Positions 22,001 through 30,000 of a DNA stretch of 64,000 bases are shown here, piece by piece (position 1 is the first letter of the stretch; each line of letters opens with the position of its first letter). The stretch spans positions 621,134 to 685,133 of the forward strand of contig CAJNDS010002524.1 of assembly GCA_905221605.1 (NCBI GenBank). Reading direction: 5' to 3'. Source of the DNA: Symbiodinium natans. Lineage: Eukaryota; Sar; Dinophyceae; Suessiales; Symbiodiniaceae. The notes beneath the pieces were generated by a model. It had not been told where the DNA came from and made no database searches. It saw only the letters and a list, made by a program, of their open reading frames with translations. Made by a program: the position numbers and the translations under genes.

Positions 22001-25000
22001 AACGTGTTATAGCCATAGTTGCCCTACTTGGAGGTTCATGGGCACTTATAGCCCCAATTTTATGTCTACTCATAACCTACTTAGAGGACTTAGGGGGCTT
22101 ACAAGTACAGTTTATATACTTGGGGTTATAAGTACCCTGAACCTCCAAGTGCTTACATAACTCTACATATGAAAGTACTCATGAACCTCCAAGTAGGGGC
22201 CGAAGGTTTTATAAACCCTAAACCCTAAACCTAAACTCCTTAACCCTAAACCCTAAACCCTAAAAACCCTAAACCCTAAACCCTAAACCCTAAACCCTAA
22301 ACCCTAAACCTAACCCTAAACCGTTACAGGGGCACTACCAGCACCACTGGCTTCCAAGGTCATGATGATCGCGAAGAAAAGCGGCGTCGACATGAAGTTG
22401 TTCCCTGGCATTCACCGTGAGACCCAAGAAGGTAAACCCAAACTATCCGACTTCCAGTAGCCCTAAACCCTAAACCCAGCCCCCCCCCTCAACCCTCAAC
22501 CCTCAACCCTCAAACCCTAAACCCTAAACCTAAACCCGAAACCCTACCCGAAAACTAACCCGACACCTCAGACCCCAAGCCCCTAACCCCCCCCCCCCCC
22601 CCTTTTGTACCCCTGAGTTGAGACTGGGTCTCAACCTGGAGCCCTAGACTGGTCAACCCTGCACCCTTAAACCCTTGGAGCCTCAGGTCCCTACCTTAGA
22701 CACCCTTAGGGTTTAGGGTTTAGGGTTTAGATTTAGGGTTTAGGGTTTAGGGTTTAGACCTGCATGAAGACGACTCAAGAGGGTCATTTTTCTCATGCGC
22801 AACTTTGCGCTTCAAGGTGTGCCTGACCCAAAGCGCTCGCTTGCACGAACACGTTGTTTCTGGTTCCAGAGGGTGAAAAGAAACTCAACCGGGCAGTCCC
22901 TAGGAATAGTTTACAAGCTACGGGAAGTTATATGGGGCCTTGGCTATGGTCCTTTACTTCCTTTAGAGGGTTCTGATGTATGGGCCCTTGGGTTGTATAG
23001 GGTGTCTAAAATCTAAGGGTAGTTGGTCCTTTAATCTGGTCCCTTACCTCCTTTAAAGGGTTCTGATGCATGGGCCCTTGGGTTGTATACGGTATACAAG
23101 GGGCGTATAAGGGGTCCCCCCCCCCCCACCCCCTCTTCAAGGGCCTGTATAAAGGCACAATGTAACACCATGTAACAAGCCGATGTAGGAATTTGTCCAG
23201 AAATGTTAGTGGGTGAACCTCATAACGAAGTAGCCCCCTAAGTTAGGGTACTTAAAACCCCATTATATGTCTACTTCTAACCTACTTAGAGGACTTAGGG
23301 GGCCTATAGGTGCAGTTATCATTGGGGTTCTAAGTACCCCTGAACCCTAAACCCTAAATCCTAAACCCTAAGCCCTAAACCCTAGAATTGGGGTTACAAG
23401 CACCCTTAACCTCCAAGTAAGACCCAACGGAGGCTCTTCGATGCCATGCGGATCTCCTCGGGCAACTCCTTCTGCTGGGAGACCTGGCCCGGAATGCGGT
23501 GGTTCTTAGCGTCAACCCTAAACCCTAAACCCTAAACCCTAAACCCTAAACCCTAAACCCTAAACCCTAAACCCTAAACCCTAAACCCTAAACCCTACAC
23601 CTTCAACCTGAAGCCCAAAATGCATGAAAAGGCATCCAAGTACACACGCTTCCCGTATACGGGGACCATGAACTCACACAGAGGCTAGGTCTGGACAGGG
23701 CTTGGTAGGGTTTAGAGGTCGTCCTCACGTCCGACATGTTCCGCTAAGGAGACAGAGTTTGCACGCGTTGCGGATGGCTCCTACTACCCGGACCCTCAGC
23801 TATCAAGTGGCCAAGTTTCTGTGAGGATCTACTTGGAGGTTGAGCTGAGTACTTTAAGCAGGGTTATAAGTACGACTAAACAAGCTTTTAACCATAGTTA
23901 CCCTACTTACATCCCCAAGTAGGTTCTTGGTAACCAGTGGTCCTTGGGGGCTTAGTTGGCGCTGCTGGCTTTTCGGCAGAGTCTTGCAAAAGAACAACTT
24001 GAGGGGTCGACTTCCCAGTCAAGTCCCCTACTTGGAGGTTCATGGTACTTATTAACCAATTATGACTGTACTTGTAGCTGTGCTCATATCCATATTCGGG
24101 CACTTAAGGGGCTTATGAGTGGGTTATAAGCACAGTTATAATTGGTTAATGAGTACCATGAATGTCCAAGTAGTCCCCTAGACCCCCCAAAATCACTCGG
24201 TCCTGAATGGCCGGGCGAACTTGACTTAATTCAGGAGGCCCCTACTCAACAGGGTAGAACATTGTAGTGAAAGCTTATGAACCCTACTAAACAGGGTAGA
24301 ACATGATAGTGAAAATTCATAAACCTACTAAACAGGGTAGAACAGTATAGTGAAAGTTAGCAGGATTATGAACGGCCTTTTGGCAAGCCTCCTGCACGCG
24401 GTTTCACAACAGCTTACTTTCTTGGTTCACCCGCGAGTATACTAAAGTAAAACACACGGGAAAGCTGTATGCGTTCCGTGAAAATACGAGCGACGGGACA
24501 CGATTCTATTCGCATCCGCACTCCGTAAAGTTAATAATCAAAACATTCCGCGTGCCAAAAGGCCCGGAGGCCCCACAACCTTGCAGAACTACAGTCTTGA
24601 GGCCCCAAAACCCGAAAGGAACCGAAGCCCCATATCCCCAACGAGCCTTGAAGCCTTAAAAGGCCGCAAGACGAAAAGGCCCCAAACCCCCAGAGATAAC
24701 TAGCGAATTTCGGGTTCAGGGTACAGGGTTGAGGGTTTGGTTTCTAGGTATGTCCGTGCTTGAAGGTTTATGGGTAATTCCCTGTAAGTATAGGGTTATT
24801 AGACCCTCAACAAGGCCATAAACTTTGTGACGCTCGTTATGAGTAGAGTTATAAGTCCAGTAAACAAGGCTGTGACCATAGTTACCCTACTTATGAAGCC
24901 TACATATGGGTACTTCCCAAAAAGGGGTAGGATTATCCCCACAAATAACATGGGAATCCCCTTAAGGGGCCTTCCATGTAAGGGCCTTCCCGTATGGGGC

Positions 25001-25172
25001 CCTCCCAGCAAAGAAGAGCCCCAAAAAGGGTCCCCCATTATGGACCCCCATTTTCGGAAACCCACATACAAGTCTCATGAACCTCCAAGTACTCTCTCCA
25101 GGACTTCACGGCAGAGATGATGGCGAAGGACATCCAGCTTGGCCAAGGCTTGGGGTTTGTTGTTGTTGTTTC

Positions 25173-25204
<32 letters not shown>

Positions 25205-27086
25205 GAGGTGGGGGGCTGTCCCTAAACCTAAACCCTAAGCCCTAAACCCTAAACCCCTAAACTGTTGTTTTTTGGGTTTGGGGGGTTTGAGGGCTTTGGA
25301 GCTCCAGGTCTTTAGAGTCAGAGGGTTTCAGGCAGGAGGGTTCGGTGGATGCCCAGTGGTACGCTTCTAGGACCGGGAGTAGGCACTTTTTCCTTTTCTT
25401 AGGGTTGGGGTTCCCTTATAATCTCCTTAAACCCAAAGAGGGCACCCTTTGTATTACTAGGTTACTCCCGGGTCTAGCCTCATTTTCCGTTTTTGTGGCT
25501 CAGATTCCCTTATAGACCACTATGAACAACCAAAGGGCACCCTTTTTCATCCTACATTCCTGGACAACCTAGCTAGGCTTTCGGCTCGGGTTTTGGACAA
25601 CAAAAGGCTAAGTGCCGAAATTGGTTTAAGAATCCCCTAAACCCTAAATACCTAAACCCTAAATGCAGCACCCTAAGTTGTTCCCCCTTGCTTCCCTGAA
25701 GGCTCATGGATACTTGTAAGTAGGGATAAAAGTACCCCCAGTTGGGTTATAACCATAGTTATCCTACTCATAACCCAACTTATAAGTACCCACGAACCTC
25801 TAAGTAAGAAGCCCTAAACCCTAAACCCTAAACCCTAAACCCTAATCCCTGAACCCTAAACCCTAAACCCTAAACCCTAAACTTCCTTACTTAAGGGGTC
25901 TTGGGCTCTGCTGGGTTGACGTTGACTGGCCGAGGCTTGGCGGCCAAGCACGGCGTGCCCATGCTGATGCATGGCCAGGTCGCCCAGATCTATGAAGCTT
26001 GGCGGTTTAGGGTTTAGGATTTAGGGTTTAGGGTTTAGGGCTACTTGAAGGTTCATTTGGGCACGTTTGAGGATGGCTATCAACACCCTAAACAAGGTTA
26101 TGGCCATAGTTGCCCTGCTTATAACCCTACTTACAAGTACCCGTGTAGCTCCAAGTACATACCGAGGCAGCCAAGACCCCTAAATTAAGGAACACGTCGG
26201 GAGTACCATTTTGCAAAACCCTCTGCTCTTTGTAAGTCCCCCTCCTGAACCCTGCAATTCCATCCTAAAACCCTAAACCCTGCAGACCCTAAACCCTAAA
26301 CCCTTAACCCTAAACCCTAAACCGTAATTAAACCTAAACGGCCCTAAACCCTATAGACCCTAAACCCCAAGCCATAAACCTTAAGCGAGAGCTCTCCGAG
26401 GAGATGTGCATGGCGAAGTACGGGCGAGACTCCGGCTCCACCATTCCGGTGAAGCTGATTGAAGACGCCTGCCTCTTGGCCTGCCTTCTTGCCTGTTCTG
26501 GAACGAAAGTGCTCTGTGTCGAAGCCCTAAACCCCAAACCCTAAACCCTAAACCCTGACAAGGTCTTATAGAACACACAATGTCTTAACAAGGGGCTCTG
26601 GGAACATGGGTATCCTTGTCTCTAGGGTTTGTGGGAACACGGAAGGGAAGGGGCTGCCTGGTACTTAAGAGAAGTTGCATGGCCCCTTCATGTGGTCCCT
26701 TATACCTCCTTTAAAGGGTTCTGAAGGGTTGTAGAGGGTATATACGGGGCATCTAGGGGCTCTTACGTGCCCAGGACCCCAAGCCCTGAAGCTGCTCAGT
26801 AGGGTGCGGGGTAAGGCAAAAGGCCCTGCAAAAAAACCCCGAACCTTAGTATTTAAAGCCCTAAAAAGCCTGAAAATCCCTAAAATTCCTAAACCCCAAA
26901 ACCGTAGATTCCCTAAGCCCTAAACCCCAAATCACGAAACCCTAAAAACCCTATTTCCAAAATCCCTGAAGCCGAGAAGGTCAGACGCCCCTTGCCGACC
27001 AAGCACTCCGAGAAACCTTCAAGGACTGGACCTACACCACAGAGCTCCCTGCATGGCATCCTGAGGAATCCGACCCTAAACCCTAA
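9990..27086 (+). CDS. Gene model: 3-hydroxyisobutyrate dehydrogenase-like NAD(P) oxidoreductase, at least 19 micro-exons
   Basis: Joined in order, the exons give about 300 residues, the usual length for the beta-hydroxyacid dehydrogenase family (3-hydroxyisobutyrate, tartronate semialdehyde and glyoxylate reductases). The landmarks appear in family order: the dinucleotide loop GLGQLGQA, the strand DVILTGLP, the segment GAVWIEHSTT, the substrate loop APVTGGM, the catalytic lysine in ETVVKILTN, SGNSFCW, the MAKDIQLGQ helix, and a C-terminal KYGRDSGS segment. It would reduce or oxidise a beta-hydroxy acid with NAD(P)H. About 0.9 kb of coding sequence is spread over 17 kb. The exact substrate, subcellular targeting and true N-terminus are unknown. 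The exon joins were chosen by phase and family alignment, not transcripts. Confidence 0.82.
10782..10809 (+). CDS. Dehydrogenase exon 2: GxGxxG nucleotide-binding loop
   Basis: Acceptor GCAAG|GATCGG, donor GCA|GTGGCG. It codes IGLGQLGQA, the dinucleotide-binding loop. It is one of the few GT donors. GTGG is repeated at the start of the next exon. Confidence 0.8.
11424..11471 (+). CDS. Dehydrogenase exon 3: end of first Rossmann helix and second strand
   Basis: Acceptor CCGAG|GTGGTC, donor CATGAT|GCCCCG. It codes VVGNLLRAGLAPVVHD and ends on the acidic residue typical of strand beta-2. GCC is shared with the next exon. Confidence 0.85.
11520..11617 (+). repeat. TTTAGGG array
   Basis: About fourteen heptamers begin about 50 nt after the exon 3 donor, the usual position and orientation downstream of donors in this gene. 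Confidence 0.95.
12374..12455 (+). CDS. Dehydrogenase exon 4
   Basis: Acceptor CTCAG|GCCAAG, donor GAACAGT|GCTGCC. It codes GEAFAKPLLDSGAQWASSCK and then AVAEQ, the family's lid helix, the GA turn and the S-x-x-x-V-A segment before strand beta-4. CCCTAAA precedes the acceptor and TTTAGGG follows the donor. Confidence 0.88.
12526..12596. mobile_element. Short palindromic element with 16-nt inverted ends
   Basis: TTATACTAACAGTCCT at the left is the exact complement of AGGACTGTTAGTATAA at the right, with a 39-nt loop. A half copy occurs at about 42960-42980 (AAGGACTGTTGGTATAAG). Probable non-autonomous foldback element. Confidence 0.6.
13315..13420 (-). repeat. CCCTAAA array
   Basis: About fifteen perfect heptamers end some 37 nt before the acceptor of dehydrogenase exon 5. 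Confidence 0.97.
13458..13489 (+). CDS. Dehydrogenase exon 5: strand beta-4
   Basis: Acceptor GCCCAG|GCGACG, donor CGACCG|GAGCCG. It codes DVILTGLPRP, with the first codon completed from exon 4. The donor sequence GAGC recurs at the start of exon 6. Confidence 0.87.
14102..14790. other. Telomere-repeat-free block inside intron 5 with open frames on both strands
   Basis: A plus-strand frame at 14196-14540 and one at 14626-14764 (from MVKFLEQQLQLSKDDQDVQR) look mildly coding, and the minus strand is also open for 228 codons. I recognise no family. The surrounding splice model skips it cleanly, so a decayed insertion is likelier than a host exon. Confidence 0.3.
14943..14994 (+). CDS. Dehydrogenase exon 6
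   Basis: Acceptor TCCAAG|GAGCAC, donor GACGATG|GCCTCT. It codes EHVSAAMGIEGDKVKDDG, the family helix after strand beta-4. A TTTAGGG array follows 19 nt after the donor. Confidence 0.87.
15316..15417 (-). repeat. CCCTAAA array in intron 6
   Basis: About fourteen perfect heptamers. It faces the TTTAGGG array at 15012-15115 about 200 nt upstream, so the two could form a long hairpin. Confidence 0.97.
16264..16382 (-). repeat. CCCTAAA array before exon 7
   Basis: About sixteen heptamers end 24 nt before the acceptor, the closest long array to a splice site in this gene. Confidence 0.97.
16406..16458 (+). CDS. Dehydrogenase exon 7: conserved HSTT segment
   Basis: Acceptor CTGGAG|GCATCT, donor ACGACG|GTGGCT (GT). 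It codes ILAGLQPGAVWIEHSTT, closely matching the family strand and turn before the substrate-binding helix. Confidence 0.92.
17187..17240 (+). CDS. Dehydrogenase exon 8
   Basis: Acceptor ATCCAG|GACTTC, donor GGCAAG|GCGGGG. It codes DFENTVKIRAEVEKRGGK, the helix after STT. The next exon also begins GC. Confidence 0.88.
17945..18018 (+). repeat. TTTAGGG array in intron 8
   Basis: About ten perfect heptamers in the middle of the intron, with no nearby splice site. Confidence 0.95.
18570..18607 (+). CDS. Dehydrogenase exon 9: substrate loop APVTGG
   Basis: Acceptor GGGAGAG|GCCGTG, donor ATCTT|GAGACC. It codes AVAAPVTGGMQI. The P-V-T-G-G loop holds the substrate carboxylate in this family. Confidence 0.92.
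18990..19077. repeat. Dispersed repeat, copy 1 (partner at 49858-49944)
   Basis: The block TTCACAAGGCAGCTAAAAAT...GAGTGCAGCCAAGA is matched, with few differences, at 49858-49944. Two copies 31 kb apart in introns of different genes suggest a short mobile element. Confidence 0.6.
19337..19361 (+). CDS. Dehydrogenase exon 10 (25 nt)
   Basis: Acceptor GCAAAG|GAAGGT, donor CCCTG|GCACCT. It codes KVGKMVAL. It is the smallest exon called here and is supported mainly by phase on both sides and by the family pattern K-x-G-x-M. Confidence 0.68.
19572..19685. mobile_element. Foldback element, GGAGGTTCATGG family, clean copy
   Basis: The ends TACTTGGAGGTTCATGGGTA and GCAGCCATGAACCTCCAAGTA are inverted repeats. 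The interior carries the family signature ACCATAGTTGCCCTACTTAT. It lies inside intron 10. Confidence 0.85.
19904..19933 (+). CDS. Dehydrogenase exon 11 (30 nt)
   Basis: Acceptor GAAAG|GTCGGC, donor CAGCGC|GCTCCT. It codes VGADEETFQR, the family's VGGDxxxFxR segment. Confidence 0.82.
20231..20297 (-). repeat. CCCTAAA array in intron 11
   Basis: About nine heptamers, followed by a long G homopolymer at 20327-20350. Confidence 0.95.
20500..20545 (+). CDS. Dehydrogenase exon 12
   Basis: Acceptor CCAAAG|GTGAAG, donor TGCG|GCCGCA. It codes VKPLISLSAPRIIRC and completes a Gly with the next exon. This matches the family K-P-x-L...x-C-G segment. Confidence 0.82.
20564..20772. mobile_element. Foldback element directly after exon 12
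   Basis: The left arm TACCTGGAGGTTCATGG starts 18 nt after the donor, and the right arm ends CCATGAACCTTCCAGTA. The arms are imperfect complements; several TGTAGGGTTT tracts lie inside. Confidence 0.65.
20945..21023 (+). repeat. TTTAGGG array before exon 13
   Basis: About ten heptamers, one with an extra G, ending 56 nt before the acceptor. A C homopolymer and CCAGACCCAGA lie between. Confidence 0.93.
21079..21155 (+). CDS. Dehydrogenase exon 13: catalytic lysine
   Basis: Acceptor TCCCAG|GCGAAT, donor GGTGAG|GCCAGC. It codes EFGHETVVKILTNMLCAVQD followed by CAMGE. The lysine of VVKILTN is the family's catalytic lysine, and T-N follows as expected. Confidence 0.93.
21190..21440 (-). repeat. 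Degenerate telomere-like tract (GGGTTTATA variants)
   Basis: A run of GGGTTTATAGGGTTTATACG-like units of 7-9 nt, degrading to TAGGGC-type repeats by 21440. The minus-strand open frame here (21182-21457) merely translates this repeat as KPYKPYKP. Confidence 0.8.
21762..21872. repeat. Dispersed repeat family, copy 1 (others at 25358, 40505, 49283)
   Basis: Shared pieces are AGGACCCAGAGTAGGCCC, GGTTCCCTTATAAGC and a final GCACCC...TACCAGGTTAC-like part. Four divergent copies of 75-120 bp occur in introns across the window; no inverted ends were recognised. Confidence 0.6.
21948..22195. mobile_element. Foldback element interrupted by a second copy
   Basis: The outer element runs from TACTTGGAGGTTCATTGGGG to CATGAACCTCCAAGTA. 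Its interior signature TTGCCCTAC is broken at about 22025, where a complete variant copy, ending at 22150, is inserted; the outer copy resumes with CTTACATAACTC. Confidence 0.8.
22025..22150. mobile_element. Nested foldback element, GGGGGCTTA variant
   Basis: The ends TACTTGGAGGTTCATGGG and CTGAACCTCCAAGTG are inverted. The interior CCTACTTAGAGGACTTAGGGG also marks copies at about 23250-23427 and 27108-27189. Confidence 0.75.
22207..22320 (-). repeat. CCCTAAA array before exon 14
   Basis: About fifteen heptamers with a few irregular units end 39 nt before the acceptor. Confidence 0.95.
22359..22399 (+). CDS. Dehydrogenase exon 14
   Basis: Acceptor TTCCAAG|GTCATG, donor AAGTT|GTTCCC (GT). 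It codes VMMIAKKSGVDMK, the family's long central helix. Confidence 0.9.
23433..23478 (+). CDS. Dehydrogenase exon 15
   Basis: Acceptor ACGGAG|GCTCTT, donor TGCTGG|GAGACC. It codes LFDAMRISSGNSFCW, the conserved S-x-G-N-S turn. The donor GAGAC is repeated at the start of exon 16. Confidence 0.92.
23515..23595 (-). repeat. CCCTAAA array after exon 15
   Basis: About eleven heptamers begin 36 nt after the donor, the reverse of the usual orientation. Confidence 0.96.
23749..23790 (+). CDS. Dehydrogenase exon 16
   Basis: Acceptor GCTAAG|GAGACA, donor TACCCG|GACCCT. It codes ETEFARVADGSYYP, continuing into the family's D-F-x-x-x-x-M-x-K-D block. Confidence 0.88.
24029..24172. mobile_element. Foldback element with likely target-site duplication
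   Basis: The ends are TACTTGGAGGTTCATGGTAC and GTACCATGAATGTCCAAGTA. GTCCCC stands immediately left of the element and again immediately right, extended by TA on both sides, consistent with a 6-8 bp target duplication. Confidence 0.8.
24243..24356 (+). repeat. Tandem repeat, about 2.5 units of ~45 bp
   Basis: Units read CTACT(C/A)AACAGGGTAGAACA, then a short variable part and AGTGAAA, then TTCATAAACC-like. A related CCCCTACTAAACAGGGT occurs at about 33658. Confidence 0.75.
25102..25147 (+). CDS. Dehydrogenase exon 17
   Basis: Acceptor CTCCAG|GACTTC, donor CCAAG|GCTTGG. It codes DFTAEMMAKDIQLGQ. The KD pair is conserved in the family. GCTTGG is repeated at the start of exon 18, the longest junction repeat seen. 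Confidence 0.92.
25358..25476. repeat. Dispersed repeat family, copy 2
   Basis: It shares GGGAGTAGGCAC, CCTTTTCTTAGGGTT and GGGTTCCCTTATAA with 21762-21872 and ends at ATTACTAGGTTACTC. Confidence 0.6.
25935..25996 (+). CDS. Dehydrogenase exon 18
   Basis: Acceptor GGCCGAG|GCTTGG, donor TATGAA|GCTTGG. It codes LAAKHGVPMLMHGQVAQIYE, the helix and G-V-P-M turn of the C-terminal domain. Confidence 0.9.
26042..26157. mobile_element. Foldback element, GGAGGTTCATGG family
   Basis: Left end TACTTGAAGGTTCAT, right end GTAGCTCCAAGTA, with the family core GCCATAGTTGCCCTG inside. Confidence 0.78.
26392..26466 (+). CDS. Dehydrogenase exon 19: C-terminal segment
   Basis: It codes LSEEMCMAKYGRDSGSTIPV followed by KLIED, the family's C-terminal Y-G-x-x-x-G-S and K-x-x-E-D block. 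The donor is GAC|GCCTGC or GAA|GACGCC. The acceptor is the only one not followed by G; starts at 26386 or 26390 are also possible. Confidence 0.85.
27024..27086 (+). CDS. Candidate last exon of the dehydrogenase gene
   Basis: Acceptor TTCAAG|GACTGG. The frame gives DWTYTTELPAWHPEESDPKP and then TAA. The final codons and the stop are read from the first CCCTAAA unit, so the repeat itself would end the protein. A GA donor at 26464 would share GAC with this exon. There is no homology support beyond position, strand and phase. Confidence 0.4.
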   Translation, partial: DWTYTTELPAWHPEESDPKP

Positions 27087-30000
27087 ACCCCAAACCCTAA
27101 ACCTTCATCTACTTATAACCTACTTAGAGGACTTAGGGGGGCTTATAAGTACAGCTAACTGGGCCCATAAGTAGCCTGAACCTCCAAGTAGGGTTTGGGG
27201 CTTTCAGGGTTTGGGGGGCTGGGGTTTAGGGTCTGAGTCTAGGGTTTGGAGTTTAGGGTTTAGGGTTTTAGGTTTTTAGGGTCTAGGGCCATGTTCGACT
27301 TAGGACTTCCTGTATTGCAGCTTCCCTGCCCCAGTGCCTTAAGGCTCCACGGAGTCTTCTACAGAGGGTCTGGTGCCCTTTTTCAGGAGGGTTCTGGGGT
27401 CTCAATTCCTGGGGTTTTGAGGGGCCCAAGAGCCTTAGGGTGTATACGGTTGTGGGCACAGCGGCCCTTAGGAAAACTAACTTGCTGGCGGGTTCCTACT
27501 TTCGAAATTTAGGGTCAGCGTTTGGGGCTTCTTCTGGCAGGTGGCCTAAGAACTTCTATAAGAGGGCTTAGTACACGAATGTGCAGAACAGTGGGTGTTT
27601 CCAGTGTCGAGTGTGGGGACGTACTTGGGCTGTGGCCACAAGAACATCTGCAAAGGGCATGCGCCCAAGCCCCAATATCCTGAAACCTGCCCCCCCCCCC
27701 CCCCCCCCCTGCTGAATCTTCAAATCCTCAACCTAATTTGTAAACCTTCAACACTCAAGCCTGAAACGCACATTTCCAAACCCTAAACCCTCAAGTTTGA
27801 ACCCGTACTATGGACCCCTTGCTTAAAGCAACGTTGGAGTGTTCTTAGGGTTTACCCTAAACCCTACACCTTAAATCCTAGACCCTAAACAATCGAGTTT
27901 CGGGGTTGGAGTTTTAGGAGCTTAGGAGTTCCGGGTTGAGTGTTTAGGATTTGGGGGTTGGGGTTCAGGGTTTGGTGTTCAGGGTTTTGGGTTCGAAGTT
28001 TAAGATTCGAAGTTTAATCCCATAATCCTATGGATTAGAAGTCTTGGGGTTCCAGATGGTCTTGGGGTTTTTGGAGTCTGCGTTTAATGGTTTTAGGGTG
28101 CCCGGCTTCGGGTTTGGAGCATTGGGGGGGTTTCAGCTCTGCGGTGGCTTTACAGGGTTTAGGGTTTAGGGTTTAGGGTTAGGGTTTAGGGTTTAGGGTT
28201 TAGGGTTTTACAGCTGTTCAGGATTTTCCGAGGGTTAGGGTTTAGAATCAGGGCTGCTAGCCCGCATGTGTAAAGCATTACAAGTCATTCGGGCTTCGTG
28301 GTTTCGCTAGTACCCCCTTAGAACCCTACCACTTCTAGTACAAAACTGCCCAGAATGCGCATTCTAGCTGACTAGGCCCCTCTACCTAAATAGATGCAGG
28401 GAGCAGGGAAGATGTCGTTGTGAACATAGATGTAGGTTGATGCAGGATTAGATTGGCTTCACCCCAAGTGCGAATCCCTAAATCCTAAACCCTATGCCCG
28501 AGCTCTCTTTGCAGGTGACCTCAGTCTTTTTCTGTGACTCTTCCTCCCTAAGCCCAGGGCTTAGGGATGAAGGTCTAGTGTCGAGGCACTAAACCCTAGG
28601 TCCTAGACCATCTCAGCCCTACATCCTCCAACCTTACAGCCCGACCATAGCGGTCGGAACTATTGCTAATGTTATTCCCTGGTGCTCCCTATCTAATTGT
28701 ACTTTCGTAACCCCCAAAACCCTATTCTAATCGTTAAGGCCCCTGTTTTAGAACGCCACAACCCTATGCCCCCAAGGATCGTCGACGGCAGCTACGCGAT
28801 CGTCCACAAAAACATCGAGAATCCTTTTCTGGACATCAGCCGAAAGATTTCCTGATGAAGGGTTTCTTGGAGATTCATCAGGGTACTCATCAGAAGTGTT
28901 TCAAGTAGGATAAATATGGTTATAACCTTATCTAGGGTACTTTTTTCCTGTGACTCTTTTTACCTACAGGTTAGGAGCATCTACACAAAACTGTAGATAA
29001 GGAGGGTTCCAGGTAACCCTACTTCTGAGTACCCATGAACCTAAACCTTCCACCCTGAACCCTAAACCCTAAATCTAAAACGCTGCTTCTGAGTACCCAT
29101 GAACCTCCATGTTAGGGGTAGGCGCAACAGAGGAGGTGGATGTTGTCGGAGGCGTGGAGCCTCGCGGGTGTTTGGCCCAGCGTGCATCTCTCACTTTGCT
29201 TAAGCCCTAAACCCTAAACCCTAAACCCTAAACCCTAGACCCTAGGAATAAAACCAATAGTAACGAAGCATGGTCAGCCCTAGACCATGTGACGCCCTGA
29301 GCGCTGTAATGCAGCCCTAAACCCTGCAAAGCCTGATTAGGGCTTGGGGTTTGGGGCCTTAGGGTTTAGGGTTTAGGGTCTAGGGTTTAGGGTTTAGGGT
29401 TTACGGTTCAGGGTTTAGGTTGGGGTGTAAGGTTTAGGGTTTAGGGTTTAGGGTTTTGGGTTTAGGGTTTAGGGTTTAGGGTGACCCGCAAACATCGCAT
29501 CAGAACTAGACACGAGCTGTTGTTTGCCTTGTAAGCCGTCTTTGCCAATATTTCTAGGGTTCTGAGTTTGGGGCTTTAAATGTTGAAAAGGGATTATAGG
29601 GACTTAGGGGTCCAGGGTTTGCCTTTTGGGTTTCCGCAACATCCGCACCGTCCTGGTCGCCGTGAAGATGCTTCACAAGAAAGCGAGCCGAAAAAATGGA
29701 GCGTCCGGGTGTGGGGGAGCTCCGTTTAAGGCGTTTAGGGTTTAGGGTTTAGGGTTTAGGATTCCCAGGGCTAAAATACCCACTTCCTGGGACTTGGCTT
29801 CCAGCGTATCACAACCACGCCCTGGTCAACGGTCAAAGCAGATCCCAACCGAAAGGGGTTTAGGGTTTAGGGTTTAGGGCGAAAAGCCCTCCTGGCCCAA
29901 GCAGATAAACCTGATTCCAAACACACTCTCCAAAACAGGCCCGAGTTCCTTTATTGCCCCTGAGCCCCGGTTTAGGTTCTAGGGTTTGAGGGTTTAGGGT

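Noticed and set aside
9871-23595. CCCTAAA arrays as a CRISPR array
   Set aside because: The units are contiguous 7-mers without spacers, and the genes are eukaryotic and intron-rich.
29615-29700. Block reading TVLVAVKMLHKKA as a protein kinase beta-3 strand
   Set aside because: The resemblance to the VAVK motif is short and no glycine-rich loop or catalytic-loop exon was seen near it.
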